The notes below the pieces were generated by a model. That model worked only from the letters and a program-made list of their open reading frames with translations. It did no database searches and was not told the DNA's origin. The position numbers and the translations under genes are program-made. From Microterricola viridarii (GTDB lineage Bacteria; Actinomycetota; Actinomycetes; Actinomycetales; Microbacteriaceae), in contig NZ_LT629742.1 in the NCBI RefSeq assembly GCF_900104895.1, forward strand, positions 1,488,001-1,552,000: a stretch of 64,000 bases of DNA, given 5' to 3'. Positions 34,407 to 43,127 of this stretch are shown here, piece by piece (the stretch's first letter is position 1; every line of letters starts with the position of its first letter).

Positions 34407-37400
34407 GCGGCGCGATCGACGCCGTGCTCGAACCCGTGCTCCCGGCGAACGCCGACGCCACCCCCGGCGCGGGCATCGGCGCGGCCGCGCTGGCCCTGGC
34501 GCTCGAGCTGCCGCCGCCCACGCCCGAGCAGATCGCCGTCATCGAGGCGCCGCCCGGCGGGCAGGCCATCGTCGTCGCCGGGGCCGGCAGCGGCAAGACC
34601 GAGACCATGGCCAACCGGGTCGTCTGGCTGCTCGCCAACGGCCACGCCGCGGTGCCGGAGGTGCTCGGCCTCACCTTCACCCGCAAGGCGGCCGGGGAGC
34701 TGGCCGTGCGCATCCGGGAACGGGTGGAGCAGCTCGTGCAGGCCGGCATCGCCGACGTCTCCATCGACATCTTCGAGGCGGCATCCGTGTCGACCTACAA
34801 CTCCTTCGCCAGCGCCATCTACCGCGAGAACGCGATGCTGATCGGCCGGGAGCCCGACGCGGTCGTGCTCGGCGAGGCCTCCGCTTGGCAGCTGGCCCGG
34901 CAGGTGGTCAGCGACACCGCCGACCCCCGGCTGGTCGAGATCGACAAGCGGCTCGACGCCGTCACCGGCGGCGTGCTCACGCTGAGCCGGGCGCTCGCCG
35001 AGAACGTCGTCGACGTGCGCGACGTGCAGGCAATGGTGCGCGATTTCACCGGGATGGCCGACCTGCCGATCGGCGGCACGGGGCGCAAGAAGACGCCGCA
35101 CGCCAGCTTCACCGGCGCGCTCGAGGCGGTGGGCTCGCTGCCGCCGCTGCTCGAGCTGGCCGAGCGCTTCCAGGCCGAGAAGCGCCGCCGCGGCTACGTC
35201 GAGTTCTCGGACCAGGTCGCCCTCGCCCTCGAGGTGTGCGAGCGCAATCCGGCGGTCACCGCCGGCTACCGCGAGCGGTACAAGGCCGTGCTGCTCGACG
35301 AGTACCAGGACACCAGCGTCGTGCAGACCCGCCTGCTGGCCGCCCTCTTCGGCGGGCACGGCGTCATGGCCGTCGGCGATCCCGACCAGTCGATCTACGG
35401 ATGGCGCGGCGCCAGTGCCGCGAACCTGGCCCGCTTCTCGCGCGACTTCCGCGGGGCCGGCCCCCAGGCAGACGGATCGGCGGCGCCGGAGGCGGAGCGC
35501 TTCGAGCTCTCGATCAGCTGGCGCAACCCGCGCGCGGTGCTGGCCGCCGCGAACGAGATCGTCCGGCCATTCACCGAGCAGACCGGGGAGGCGGGGGAGG
35601 CCCCGCCGAAGAGCCCGCTCACGGCGCCGAGCTTCGCCTCCGACGGCCTGCTCGACGTCAGCTTCACCGAGACCGTCGAAGACGAGGCCGCCGCCGTGGC
35701 CGAGTGGTTCGCCCAGCGGCTGGGCCCGGGGGCGGCCAAACCGGACGGCTCCAAACGCTCCGCCGCGATGCTCTGCCGCAGCCTCGGCAAGATCACCGTG
35801 TTCACCGAGGCGCTCCGCGAGCGCGGCGTCCCATTCCACGTGCTGGGCCTGGCCGGGCTGCTCGACCAGCCCGTCATCGTCGACCTGGTCTCCGCGCTGC
35901 GCGTGCTGCACGACCCCAGCCGGGGCTCAGAGCTGCTGCGGGTGCTGGCCGGCGCGCGCTGGAACATCGGCCCGAAAGACCTGCACGCGCTCGGCAAGCT
36001 GGCCGGCGAGCTCGCCGCCCGCGACCACAGCCTGGCCAAGCTCAGCGACGAGGTGCGCGCCCGGCTGCGCGGCAGCGTCGCCGAGGACGAGGGCCGCTCG
36101 ATCGTCGACGCCCTCGACTTCCTCGTCTCCGCCCGCGACGGCCATGGTCTCGTGCGCGGCTTCAGCGAGGTCGGCCTGCAGCGGCTGAAGGAGGCGGGCG
36201 ACCAGCTGATCGCGCTGCGCCGCCGCGCCGGGCTGGAACTGCTCGACCTCGTCACCCTGGTGCAGCAGGAGCTGCTGCTCGACATCGAGGTCGCGGCCAA
36301 CGGCATCCGCCCGCTCGGCGCCGCCAGCCTGGAGGCCTTCGACGAGCTGGTCAGCGGCTTCCTCGCCGCGAGCGAGCACAGCACGCTCGGCGCCTTCCTC
36401 GGCTGGCTGGAGGAGGCCGAGCAGCGCGACCGCCTGGCCCCGCGGCAGGAGGAGCCGGAGCCCGGCACCGTGCAGATCCTCACCATCCACGGCTCCAAGG
36501 GGCTCGAGTGGGATGTCGTCGCCGTTCCGCGCATGGTCGTCGACGAGATGCCGGGCAAACCGCGCAGCACCCTCGGCTGGCTCGCCTTCGCCGAGCTGCC
36601 ATTCGAGTTCAAGGGCGACGCGGCCGAGCTGCCGGAACTCGCCTGGCGCGGGGTGCACGACCAGACCCAGTTCGACGAGTCCGTCACCGATTTCAAGGAG
36701 CAGAACGCGGCCCACTACGCGGCGGAGCAGCGCCGGCTGGCCTACGTGGCCGTGACCCGCACCAAGAGCGACCTGCTGCTCAGCGGCTCCTGGTGGTGGA
36801 GCCAGAAGGGCGCGCGCGGGCCGAGCGTGTTCCTGCGCGAGCTCGCCGTCGCCGGCCTGATCGACCCGGAGCTGTTGCCCGGCTCCCCGCAGGAGGCCGA
36901 GAACCCGCGCTCCGAGAACAGCGTGCCGCCCGAGTGGCCGCTGCACCCGCTCGGCGTGCGCGGGGCCGCCGTGCTGCAGGCCGCGAGCCTCACCCAGGGC
37001 GCGATCGACAGCGGGGCCGGCGCGCCCATCCCGGAGCGGCTGCGCGCCGAGATCGACGCGCTGCTCGAGGAGCGGCGGCGTCGGATGCAGGGGAGGGCGG
37101 CGCTCGCGTTGCCGACACGCATCCCGGCCTCCCGGTTCAAGGACTTCATCGACGACCCGTCCGCCGTCGCCGAGCAGCTGCGCCGCCCGATGCCGCAGCG
37201 ACCGTACCGGGCAACCCGGCTCGGCACGCTCTTCCACAGCTGGGTCGAGCAGCGTTCCAACACGGTCGCCGGCGGAGACCGGGTCGACGCCGGGCTGTTC
37301 GAGCTGGAGGGTTTCGACGTCGACAGCTTCGACGCTGACAGGTTCGACTCTGACGGCCTCGCTGTGGGCCAGGGCGGAGCCGCGGGTGAGGGCGCTGGAC

Positions 37401-37810
37401 TGGACGGCGCCGACTTGGACGACACGGAGGCCGCGCAATTCGCCCGGCTGCGCGCCACCTTCGAGGCGTCGCCCTGGGCCGGACTCGCCCCGGAGGACGT
37501 CGAGGTGGAGATCCACCTGGTGCTCGACGCGCAGGTGTTCATCTGCAAGCTGGATGCCGTCTACCGCACAGAGCGGGGCTACCAGATCGTGGACTGGAAG
37601 ACGGGCAAGGCGCCGAAGAACGCGGCCGACCTGGCGCTCAAGCAGACCCAGCTGGCGCTCTACCGCCTCGCCTACTCGCGGTGGAAGGGCGTGCCGGTGG
37701 AGCAGATCGACGCCGTGTTCTACTTCGTCGCCGACGACACCGTCATCGCGCCGGAGCGCCTCGCCGGCGAGGAGGAGCTGCTCGCGCTCTGGGCCGGCGT
37801 CACCGCCTAG
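34403..37810 (+). CDS. adnB: AdnB-like helicase-nuclease subunit
   Basis: This 1135-residue UvrD/RecB-like protein has intact motor motifs: GAGSGKTE at 60-67, LTFTRKAAGELAVRIRE, VLLDEYQDTS, VGDPDQSIYGWRGA, ILTIHGSKGLEWD and LAYVAVTRTK. A C-terminal PD-(D/E)XK nuclease follows (KLDAVYRTERGYQIVDWKTGK, QTQLALYRLAY). This fits AdnB as the main ATP-driven motor of the AdnAB break-resection complex. The ATG overlaps the adnA stop, which indicates coupled synthesis of equal amounts. A repetitive acidic stretch (FDVDSFDADRFDSDGLAVG) lies just before the nuclease domain. Confidence 0.93.
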   Translation: MSGAIDAVLEPVLPANADATPGAGIGAAALALALELPPPTPEQIAVIEAPPGGQAIVVAGAGSGKTETMANRVVWLLANGHAAVPEVLGLTFTRKAAGELAVRIRERVEQLVQAGIADVSIDIFEAASVSTYNSFASAIYRENAMLIGREPDAVVLGEASAWQLARQVVSDTADPRLVEIDKRLDAVTGGVLTLSRALAENVVDVRDVQAMVRDFTGMADLPIGGTGRKKTPHASFTGALEAVGSLPPLLELAERFQAEKRRRGYVEFSDQVALALEVCERNPAVTAGYRERYKAVLLDEYQDTSVVQTRLLAALFGGHGVMAVGDPDQSIYGWRGASAANLARFSRDFRGAGPQADGSAAPEAERFELSISWRNPRAVLAAANEIVRPFTEQTGEAGEAPPKSPLTAPSFASDGLLDVSFTETVEDEAAAVAEWFAQRLGPGAAKPDGSKRSAAMLCRSLGKITVFTEALRERGVPFHVLGLAGLLDQPVIVDLVSALRVLHDPSRGSELLRVLAGARWNIGPKDLHALGKLAGELAARDHSLAKLSDEVRARLRGSVAEDEGRSIVDALDFLVSARDGHGLVRGFSEVGLQRLKEAGDQLIALRRRAGLELLDLVTLVQQELLLDIEVAANGIRPLGAASLEAFDELVSGFLAASEHSTLGAFLGWLEEAEQRDRLAPRQEEPEPGTVQILTIHGSKGLEWDVVAVPRMVVDEMPGKPRSTLGWLAFAELPFEFKGDAAELPELAWRGVHDQTQFDESVTDFKEQNAAHYAAEQRRLAYVAVTRTKSDLLLSGSWWWSQKGARGPSVFLRELAVAGLIDPELLPGSPQEAENPRSENSVPPEWPLHPLGVRGAAVLQAASLTQGAIDSGAGAPIPERLRAEIDALLEERRRRMQGRAALALPTRIPASRFKDFIDDPSAVAEQLRRPMPQRPYRATRLGTLFHSWVEQRSNTVAGGDRVDAGLFELEGFDVDSFDADRFDSDGLAVGQGGAAGEGAGLDGADLDDTEAAQFARLRATFEASPWAGLAPEDVEVEIHLVLDAQVFICKLDAVYRTERGYQIVDWKTGKAPKNAADLALKQTQLALYRLAYSRWKGVPVEQIDAVFYFVADDTVIAPERLAGEEELLALWAGVTA

Positions 37811-38171
37811 CCGGGCCCGGCAGCGCTGCGCCGATCGCGCCTGCTGATCGCGCCTGCTGATCGCACCTGACGATCGCGCTGGGCGTTTGCGGCGGGCGAT
37901 CCCGGCCGGCGTTTGCGCCCGCGGCCTTGCGCCCGCGGCCCTCGTTGTGTCTCGCGGCCCCCGTTATACCGAGGGCCGCGAGACACAACGAGGGCCGCGA
38001 GAGCGCGCGTCGCTCGCGTGCGGCCTCGGCGGCCACACGTGCAGGCCGACGACGCGGCAGCTCGCAGGCGAAGGACCCGGGTCAGGCTTGCGGCCGACGG
38101 CTTGGCGCCGCCGGCTTGGCGGCAGCCGGCTCGGCACCGACGGCGCGGCGCCGACGGCTTGGAGCCGCGGG
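37811..38171. other. Intergenic region with a very long hairpin
   Basis: This 361-base gap lies between the convergent adnB and phosphotransferase genes. It starts with short repeats around GATCGCGCCTGCT. It contains a 26-base perfect inverted repeat (37935-37998) and ends with low-complexity GCCGACGGCTTGG-type repeats (38090-38165). No gene is supported. Confidence 0.8.
37935..37998. terminator. 26-base perfect inverted repeat (possible terminator or cruciform)
   Basis: Arm 1 (37935-37960) and arm 2 (37973-37998) are exact reverse complements over 26 bases around a 12-base loop containing GTTATAC. Each arm contains the word GCGGCCC or its complement twice, so the structure is nested. It lacks a T-run. 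It is downstream of both adnB and the convergent phosphotransferase. Confidence 0.85.
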
Positions 38172-39380
38172 CTAGCGCCCGGGCAGCTCGATCGGGCCGG
38201 TGTCGAGGTCGTCCGAGACGGCCACAGAACCGGTGCCCGTGCCGGGCTCACCCGTGGCCTGCTCCGCCTCGTCGGCGGAGTCGAACCCGGAGTCGAACGC
38301 TGTGCCGAGCTCCGACTCCGACTCGAACGCGGACACGTCGTAGCTGTCGGTGTGCAGGGCGCCGTGGCCCTCCTGCGGTGTCGCCGAGGAGCGGGGCGTC
38401 TGCGCGAGCAGCTCCTCCACGTCGTCGACGGCGAGCACCGGGCCCACCGCCTGCGTCAGCGGGTTCATGCGCTGGCTGTGCACGCTCTCGACCAGGGCGT
38501 CGAGCATCTGCACGGCATCCTCGACGATCGCCTCGCTGCGCGTCGCGACGCCGTGCAGCAGCCAGCGGGCGAGCTCCAGCTCCGCGTAGAGCAGTGCGCG
38601 CTGGGTGAGCAGCCGGTCGATGCCGCCGCTGCGGGCCGCCGTGTACGCGGCGAGCGTCGTCTCACCGGCGTCGCCGGGGGCGGCGAGCACCCAGTGTAGG
38701 TCGCGGGCCGCATCGCCGACACACAGCTCGGACCAGCCGAGCACCGCCGAGACGGCGTAGCCGTCGACGAGGAACGAGTCGGCGGTGAGCTTGCCGTTGA
38801 TGACGGAGGGGGCGAACTGCCAGAGCGCGGCATCGTCGGTGGCCTGCTCCCAGCGCTGCAGCAGCGCGGCCGGCAGCTTGCCCGTCTCGGCCGCGCGCGC
38901 GATCAGCGCGGCGGTCGCGGCACGGGAATCCTCGGCGGTCTGCTGCGGCAGCCCGGCGTCGCCGATGAAGGCGGTCGGCAGCGAGTGCACGGCGGCGATC
39001 GAGCGGCCGATGGAGTGGGCGAGATCCGGGTTGTACTCGAGCATCGACGTGTCGGCCGGCAGGCCGTCGAGGTAGCCGTAGACGATGGCGCGGGTGGGCC
39101 CGACGGGCGCCTGGCCGACGAAATCGGCGATGTGGAACGGCAGCCGGCTGCGCACGCCGGTGCTCAGCGCGCGCAGTGCGAGGAGGTCGGCGGACTGCTC
39201 TGTCTCGGCCGCCTGGTTGCGGGGCACCCGCACGATCAGCTCGATGCCGTCACGGAGGCTCAACACGGCCGCATCGAAATCGCCGGCCACCTGCCGGCTG
39301 TGGGTGCGCGTGGCGACCACGTCGAGCTCGGGCACGGCCGAGGTGGCCAACGCAGCTAAAGTGAGAGGGGATCTGGCCAT
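38172..39380 (-). CDS. Phosphotransferase-family (aminoglycoside/macrolide kinase-like) protein
   Basis: This 402-residue protein matches the APH/ChoK-like kinase fold in part. IELIVRVPRNQAAETEQSADLLALRAL covers the ATP-lobe region, AIVYGYLDG the hinge, and VGDAARDLHWVLAAPG the region after the metal site. The catalytic-loop HGDLxxxN is altered (VINGKLTADSFLV), so classical kinase activity is doubtful. The last 90 residues are acidic and disordered. The ATG at 39380 has TTGGAGGC directly upstream. It diverges from nudC with an 88-base gap. A role in the repair block is not evident. Confidence 0.75.
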   Translation of the reverse strand: MARSPLTLAALATSAVPELDVVATRTHSRQVAGDFDAAVLSLRDGIELIVRVPRNQAAETEQSADLLALRALSTGVRSRLPFHIADFVGQAPVGPTRAIVYGYLDGLPADTSMLEYNPDLAHSIGRSIAAVHSLPTAFIGDAGLPQQTAEDSRAATAALIARAAETGKLPAALLQRWEQATDDAALWQFAPSVINGKLTADSFLVDGYAVSAVLGWSELCVGDAARDLHWVLAAPGDAGETTLAAYTAARSGGIDRLLTQRALLYAELELARWLLHGVATRSEAIVEDAVQMLDALVESVHSQRMNPLTQAVGPVLAVDDVEELLAQTPRSSATPQEGHGALHTDSYDVSAFESESELGTAFDSGFDSADEAEQATGEPGTGTGSVAVSDDLDTGPIELPGR

Positions 39381-39468
39381 GCCTCCAAGGTTAGGTCGAA
39401 AAGAGCCTCCTCGCCTACGCGCCACGCCCCTGACGGCGGCGCGGCGAGCCGTTCCGAAAGGGTCAACC

Positions 39469-40410
39469 GTGCTGACTGACGCGCTTCCGCTCGCCCGCCA
39501 CCGGCTCGAGCGCGACGCGACGGCCCGCGCCGACCCCGAGCTGGTGCGGCGGCTGCGTGCCGACGCCGGCACCCGCGTGCTCGTGCTGAGCGCCGGCTCC
39601 GCGCTTCGCGCCCTGCAGGTCGATGGCGCCGCGCCGGCGCTGGCCTGGCTCAGCCCGGCCGAGGTCCCGGATGCCGCCGGCTGGCTCTACCTCGGGCGCG
39701 AGGCCGTCGCCGGCAGCGTGACCGCGCAGCCGCTGCTGGCCGCCCTCCTCACCGTGGAGCAGGCCGAGGCGCTGCAGCCGGAGCGGCTGCGCTGGGCCGG
39801 GCTCCGCGCCCTGGCGCCTGTGCTCGGCGACGTCGAGAACGCCCTGTTCACCGAGGCCATCGCCGTGGCGAACTGGCACGACTCGCACGGCTTCTGCCCG
39901 CGCTGCGGCACCGCCACCGTGGTGGAGCAGGCCGGCTGGGTGCGGCGCTGCCCGGCCGAGAACACCGAGGTGTTCCCGCGCACCGACGCCGCCGTGATCG
40001 TGCGCATCACCGACGCCGAGGACCGCATCCTGCTCGGCTCCAACGCGCTCTGGGAGCAGAACCGCTTCTCGCTGCTGGCCGGCTTCGTCGAGCCGGGGGA
40101 GTCGCTCGAGGACGCCGTGCGCCGCGAGGTGCTCGAGGAGTCCGGCCTGCGCGTCGCGCACCCCGGCTACCTCGGCTCCCAGCCGTGGCCGTTCCCCGCC
40201 TCGCTGATGCTGGGCTTCGCCGCGACGCTCGCGGCCGGGCAGAGCCCGCAGGGCACCATCCCGGACGGCGAAGAGATCATCGAACTGCGCTGGTTCAGCC
40301 GCGCCGAGCTCCGGGCGGCCGGCGACGACATCCTGTTGCCCGGCCCCATCTCCATCGCCGGCGCCATCATCCGCGAGTGGCTGGAGAACCCGGAGCCCGT
40401 GACGCCGTGA
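39469..40410 (+). CDS. nudC: NAD(+) diphosphatase / NAD-decapping Nudix hydrolase
   Basis: This 313-residue NudC enzyme hydrolyses NADH or NAD, including 5'-NAD caps on RNA. The Nudix box spans 205-227 (GFVEPGE ... REVLEESGL), followed by the NudC signature SQPWPFP at 237-243. The zinc-ribbon region has C143, C146 and C161 but the fourth position is not cysteine (CPAEN). Structural zinc may therefore be weak or use another ligand. The GTG start at 39469 has GAAAGGG upstream. The stop overlaps the uvrD2 GTG (GTGA), giving a coupled pair as in mycobacteria. Confidence 0.93.
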   Translation: MLTDALPLARHRLERDATARADPELVRRLRADAGTRVLVLSAGSALRALQVDGAAPALAWLSPAEVPDAAGWLYLGREAVAGSVTAQPLLAALLTVEQAEALQPERLRWAGLRALAPVLGDVENALFTEAIAVANWHDSHGFCPRCGTATVVEQAGWVRRCPAENTEVFPRTDAAVIVRITDAEDRILLGSNALWEQNRFSLLAGFVEPGESLEDAVRREVLEESGLRVAHPGYLGSQPWPFPASLMLGFAATLAAGQSPQGTIPDGEEIIELRWFSRAELRAAGDDILLPGPISIAGAIIREWLENPEPVTP

Positions 40411-42146
40411 TCCCTTCCGCAGACGCCCTGCTCGCGGGGCTGGACGAGCAGCAGCGCGTCGCCGCCGAGGCCCTCGTCGGCCCCGTCTGCATGCTCGCCG
40501 GCGCCGGCACCGGCAAGACGCGCGCCATCACCCACCGCATCGCGTACGGCGTGGCCACCGGGGCCTACACGCCGAGCCGCGTGATGGCGCTCACCTTCAC
40601 CACGCGTGCCGCCGCCGAACTCCGCGGCCGGCTGCGCGAGCTCGGTGCGGGTGGGGTCGCCGCGCGCACCTTCCACTCCGCGGCGCTCTCCCAGCTGAAC
40701 TTCTTCTGGCCACAGGTGGTCGGCGGCCAGACCCCGAGCCTGCTCGACGGCAAGGCGCGGCTGCTCGGCCACGTCGCCGAACGGCTCAAGCTCAAGCTCG
40801 ACACCGCGACTCTGCGCGACGTCGCGGGCGAGATCGAGTGGCGCAAGGTCTCCGGGATCGGCTTCGACGCCTACGCCCGCTCGCTCGAGGAGCGAGGCCT
40901 CCCCGGCCGGCTCACCGCCGAGCAGGCCGTGGAGCTGCAGCAGGGCTACGAGAGGCTGAAGGACGAGCGGCACCAGATCGACTTCGAAGACGTTCTGCTC
41001 ACCGTGGCCGGCATGATCGAGCAGGAACCCTCCGTCGCCATGCAGGTGCGCGAACAGTACCGCTTCTTCGTCGTCGACGAGTACCAGGACGTCTCGCCGC
41101 TGCAGCACCAGCTCCTCAAACTCTGGTTGGGAGGCCGGCACGAGATCTGCGTCGTCGGCGACGCCAGCCAGACTATCTACTCCTTTGCCGGCGCGCGGGC
41201 CGAGTACCTGCTCGAGTTCCCCAGCCGGCATCCGGACGCCACGGTGGTGCGCCTCGAGCAGAACTACCGCTCGACGCAGACCATCATCGACGCCGCCAAC
41301 CGGCTGATGCGCGGCCGGGCCGGCGCGCTCATGCTGCACGCCGCCGCGAGCGAGGCGCCCTCCAAGGCCCCGATCACGGTCACCGCCCACCCGAACGACA
41401 TGGCCGAGGCGCGCGGCGTGGCCCAGAAGATCCTCGAGCTCATCGCCGCCGGCGCACGCCCGGAGGACATCGCCGTCCTGTACCGCATCAACGTGCAGGC
41501 GGCCGCGCTGGAGACGGCGCTCACCGAGGCGGGCATCAGCTATCAGATCCGCGGCTCCAAGCGATTCTTCGAGCTGCCAGAGGTCAAGCAGGCCGTCATG
41601 TCGCTGCGCGCGGCGTCGGTGTCGATCTCGGGGGAGCCGCTGTTCAAATCCGTCAGCGACGTGATGCGCGGCCTCGGCTGGAGCCAGAGCCCACCGGAGA
41701 CGCGCGGCGCCGTGCGCGAGCGCTGGGAGTCGTTGAACGCCCTGATGGGCCTCGTCGACCAGGCGGTGCCCGGCACCACCTTCCGCGCCTTCACCGACGA
41801 GCTGATGGAGCGCCAGGCCAGCCAGCACGAGCCCACCGTCGCCGCCGTCACCCTCGCCACGCTGCACTCGGCGAAGGGCCTGGAGTGGGACAACGTCTAC
41901 ATCGTCGGAGCCAGCGAGGGGCTGGTGCCCATCAACTACGCGAAGACCCCGGAGCAGATTGACGAGGAGCGCCGGCTGCTCTACGTCGGCGTCACCCGGG
42001 CGCGACTGCGCCTCGCCCTCAGCTGGGCGGAGACGGGAGCCGGGGCGCGTGCCCCGCGGGAGCGTTCCCGCTTCCTCGCCGAGATGGAGCGCCCGGCAGC
42101 CCCCGGCAGCCGCACTCCGGGTGCGGGGAGTGCAGCGCGGAGCTGA
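40407..42146 (+). CDS. uvrD2: UvrD2-like SF1 DNA helicase, short form
   Basis: This 579-residue 3'-5' SF1A helicase has AGAGTGKT at 31-38, MALTFTTRAAAELRGRL, RTFHSAALSQL, VVDEYQDVSPLQ, VVGDASQTIYSFAGA, VRLEQNYRSTQTI, LATLHSAKGLEWD and LLYVGVTRAR. The order next to nudC identifies it as UvrD2. It stops soon after motif VI: the tetracysteine and HRDC regions present in mycobacterial UvrD2 are missing. Its last 128 bases overlap the convergent ThiF-like gene. Unwinding in the absence of the HRDC domain is plausible because that domain is dispensable in mycobacterial work as I recall. Confidence 0.9.
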   Translation: MIPSADALLAGLDEQQRVAAEALVGPVCMLAGAGTGKTRAITHRIAYGVATGAYTPSRVMALTFTTRAAAELRGRLRELGAGGVAARTFHSAALSQLNFFWPQVVGGQTPSLLDGKARLLGHVAERLKLKLDTATLRDVAGEIEWRKVSGIGFDAYARSLEERGLPGRLTAEQAVELQQGYERLKDERHQIDFEDVLLTVAGMIEQEPSVAMQVREQYRFFVVDEYQDVSPLQHQLLKLWLGGRHEICVVGDASQTIYSFAGARAEYLLEFPSRHPDATVVRLEQNYRSTQTIIDAANRLMRGRAGALMLHAAASEAPSKAPITVTAHPNDMAEARGVAQKILELIAAGARPEDIAVLYRINVQAAALETALTEAGISYQIRGSKRFFELPEVKQAVMSLRAASVSISGEPLFKSVSDVMRGLGWSQSPPETRGAVRERWESLNALMGLVDQAVPGTTFRAFTDELMERQASQHEPTVAAVTLATLHSAKGLEWDNVYIVGASEGLVPINYAKTPEQIDEERRLLYVGVTRARLRLALSWAETGAGARAPRERSRFLAEMERPAAPGSRTPGAGSAARS

Positions 42147-42927
42147 TCCAGCCGTCCAGCCCGATGTGCACGGATGCCGCCGACCACGGTTCCGGCACGA
42201 TGAGCGCGGCGGGCGCGCCCGAGCAGGCGAGGATCAGCCCGCAGGCCGTCGTCGCGGCCAGCCGGGAGGTCTGCTCCGTCGCCCCGGGCGCCCGCCGGTG
42301 CACCAGCTGGCTGGCCAGCGCCGGCCAGGCGGCATCCCGGTCGGTGCGCTCCAGGTCGAGGCAGAACAGGCAGGGCCCGGCGCCGGGCTGCACGAGCGGG
42401 CCCACCCGCACGCCGCTGTCTCCGAACACGATCGGCAGGTGTGCAACGTCGGCGCGCAGCCAATGCCCGTACCGAGCGGGCGGAACGGCGTAGCGGGCGA
42501 TCAACACGACCAGCTCCGGTTCGCCGCCCCGCGGCGCGGAGCCCGCGAGCGGGTCGGAGACCGAGGCGGTCACGCCGGCATCCAGCAGCGCGTCGAGCAG
42601 CAGCTCGGCGCAGCGGCCCTCACCGTCGATGAGCACGCGCGGCACGCTCGGCTGGGGCCGGCCCAGGCCGTGCTGCAGCACCGGCTCGAGCCGGTCCAGC
42701 CGCGCCTCGAGCTCTGCGGCATCCGCGCCGGAGCGCTTCGCGACGGCGAGCAGATCCTCCCGCTGTGCGCCCGCGCGGAGCGCCGCGACCAGCGCCTCGT
42801 CCAGGGCGTCGACCACGTCCAGCACCAGCCGCGGGCTGTCCACGCCGAACTGCAGCGAGCTCGGCGAGCGCCACACCACCGGCGCGGCGGGGTCCAGTCG
42901 CAGGATCATGCCGACAGCCTGCCCCAT
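42019..42927 (-). CDS. ThiF/cyclodehydratase-like zinc protein of unknown role
   Basis: This 302-residue protein resembles the leader-binding/E1-like proteins often labelled TOMM cyclodehydratase-like. An N-terminal winged-helix-like part (VDSPRLVLDVVDALDEALVAAL) is followed by a Rossmann-like part (VPRVLIDGEGRCAELLLDALLDAG). Paired cysteines CLFC and CGC could bind zinc. No YcaO gene or precursor peptide is nearby, and the same gene type sits beside DUF2342 proteins in actinobacteria. The last 28 residues after CGC are low-complexity and overlap uvrD2. Start could be 42927 or 42909. Confidence 0.75.
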   Translation of the reverse strand: MGQAVGMILRLDPAAPVVWRSPSSLQFGVDSPRLVLDVVDALDEALVAALRAGAQREDLLAVAKRSGADAAELEARLDRLEPVLQHGLGRPQPSVPRVLIDGEGRCAELLLDALLDAGVTASVSDPLAGSAPRGGEPELVVLIARYAVPPARYGHWLRADVAHLPIVFGDSGVRVGPLVQPGAGPCLFCLDLERTDRDAAWPALASQLVHRRAPGATEQTSRLAATTACGLILACSGAPAALIVPEPWSAASVHIGLDGWISSALHSPHPECGCRGLPGAPSRRGSGNAPAGHAPRLPSPPS

Positions 42928-43030
42928 CTGGCCAGCGAGCGTCGGAAGTTATCCACAGGCGCGACGCGAAGCGTCGCGACAGGCGGCAGCCCTCAATCAG
43001 GAAACCCCGAAAACCGCATGCGATGCTCGT

Positions 43031-43095
43031 GCGGTTTCGACAAGCTCAACCAACGGGCTCGACCAACGAGCTGAACCAACCGGCTGTGCCAGCGG
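43031..43095. repeat. TTTCGACAAGCTCAACCAAC-type dispersed repeat fragment
   Basis: GTTTCGACAAGCTCAACCAA is followed by related CTCGACCAACGAGCTGAACCAA words. This kind of sequence is a familiar intergenic repeat in Microbacteriaceae and related genomes. It lies between the ThiF-like start and the DUF2342 stop. Confidence 0.55.
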
Positions 43096-43127
43096 AGTGT
43101 GCCATCGCTTCAGCCCGGGGCTGAGGC

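Noticed and set aside
34162-37338. 1058-codon frame overlapping adnB in another frame
   Set aside because: It is a GC-driven shadow: composition is almost only Ala/Arg/Gly/Pro, while the adnB frame carries all helicase motifs.
42019-42927. RiPP (thiazole/oxazole peptide) cluster suggested by the ThiF-like protein
   Set aside because: There is no YcaO, dehydrogenase or precursor peptide nearby, and the neighbourhood is the conserved actinobacterial repair block.
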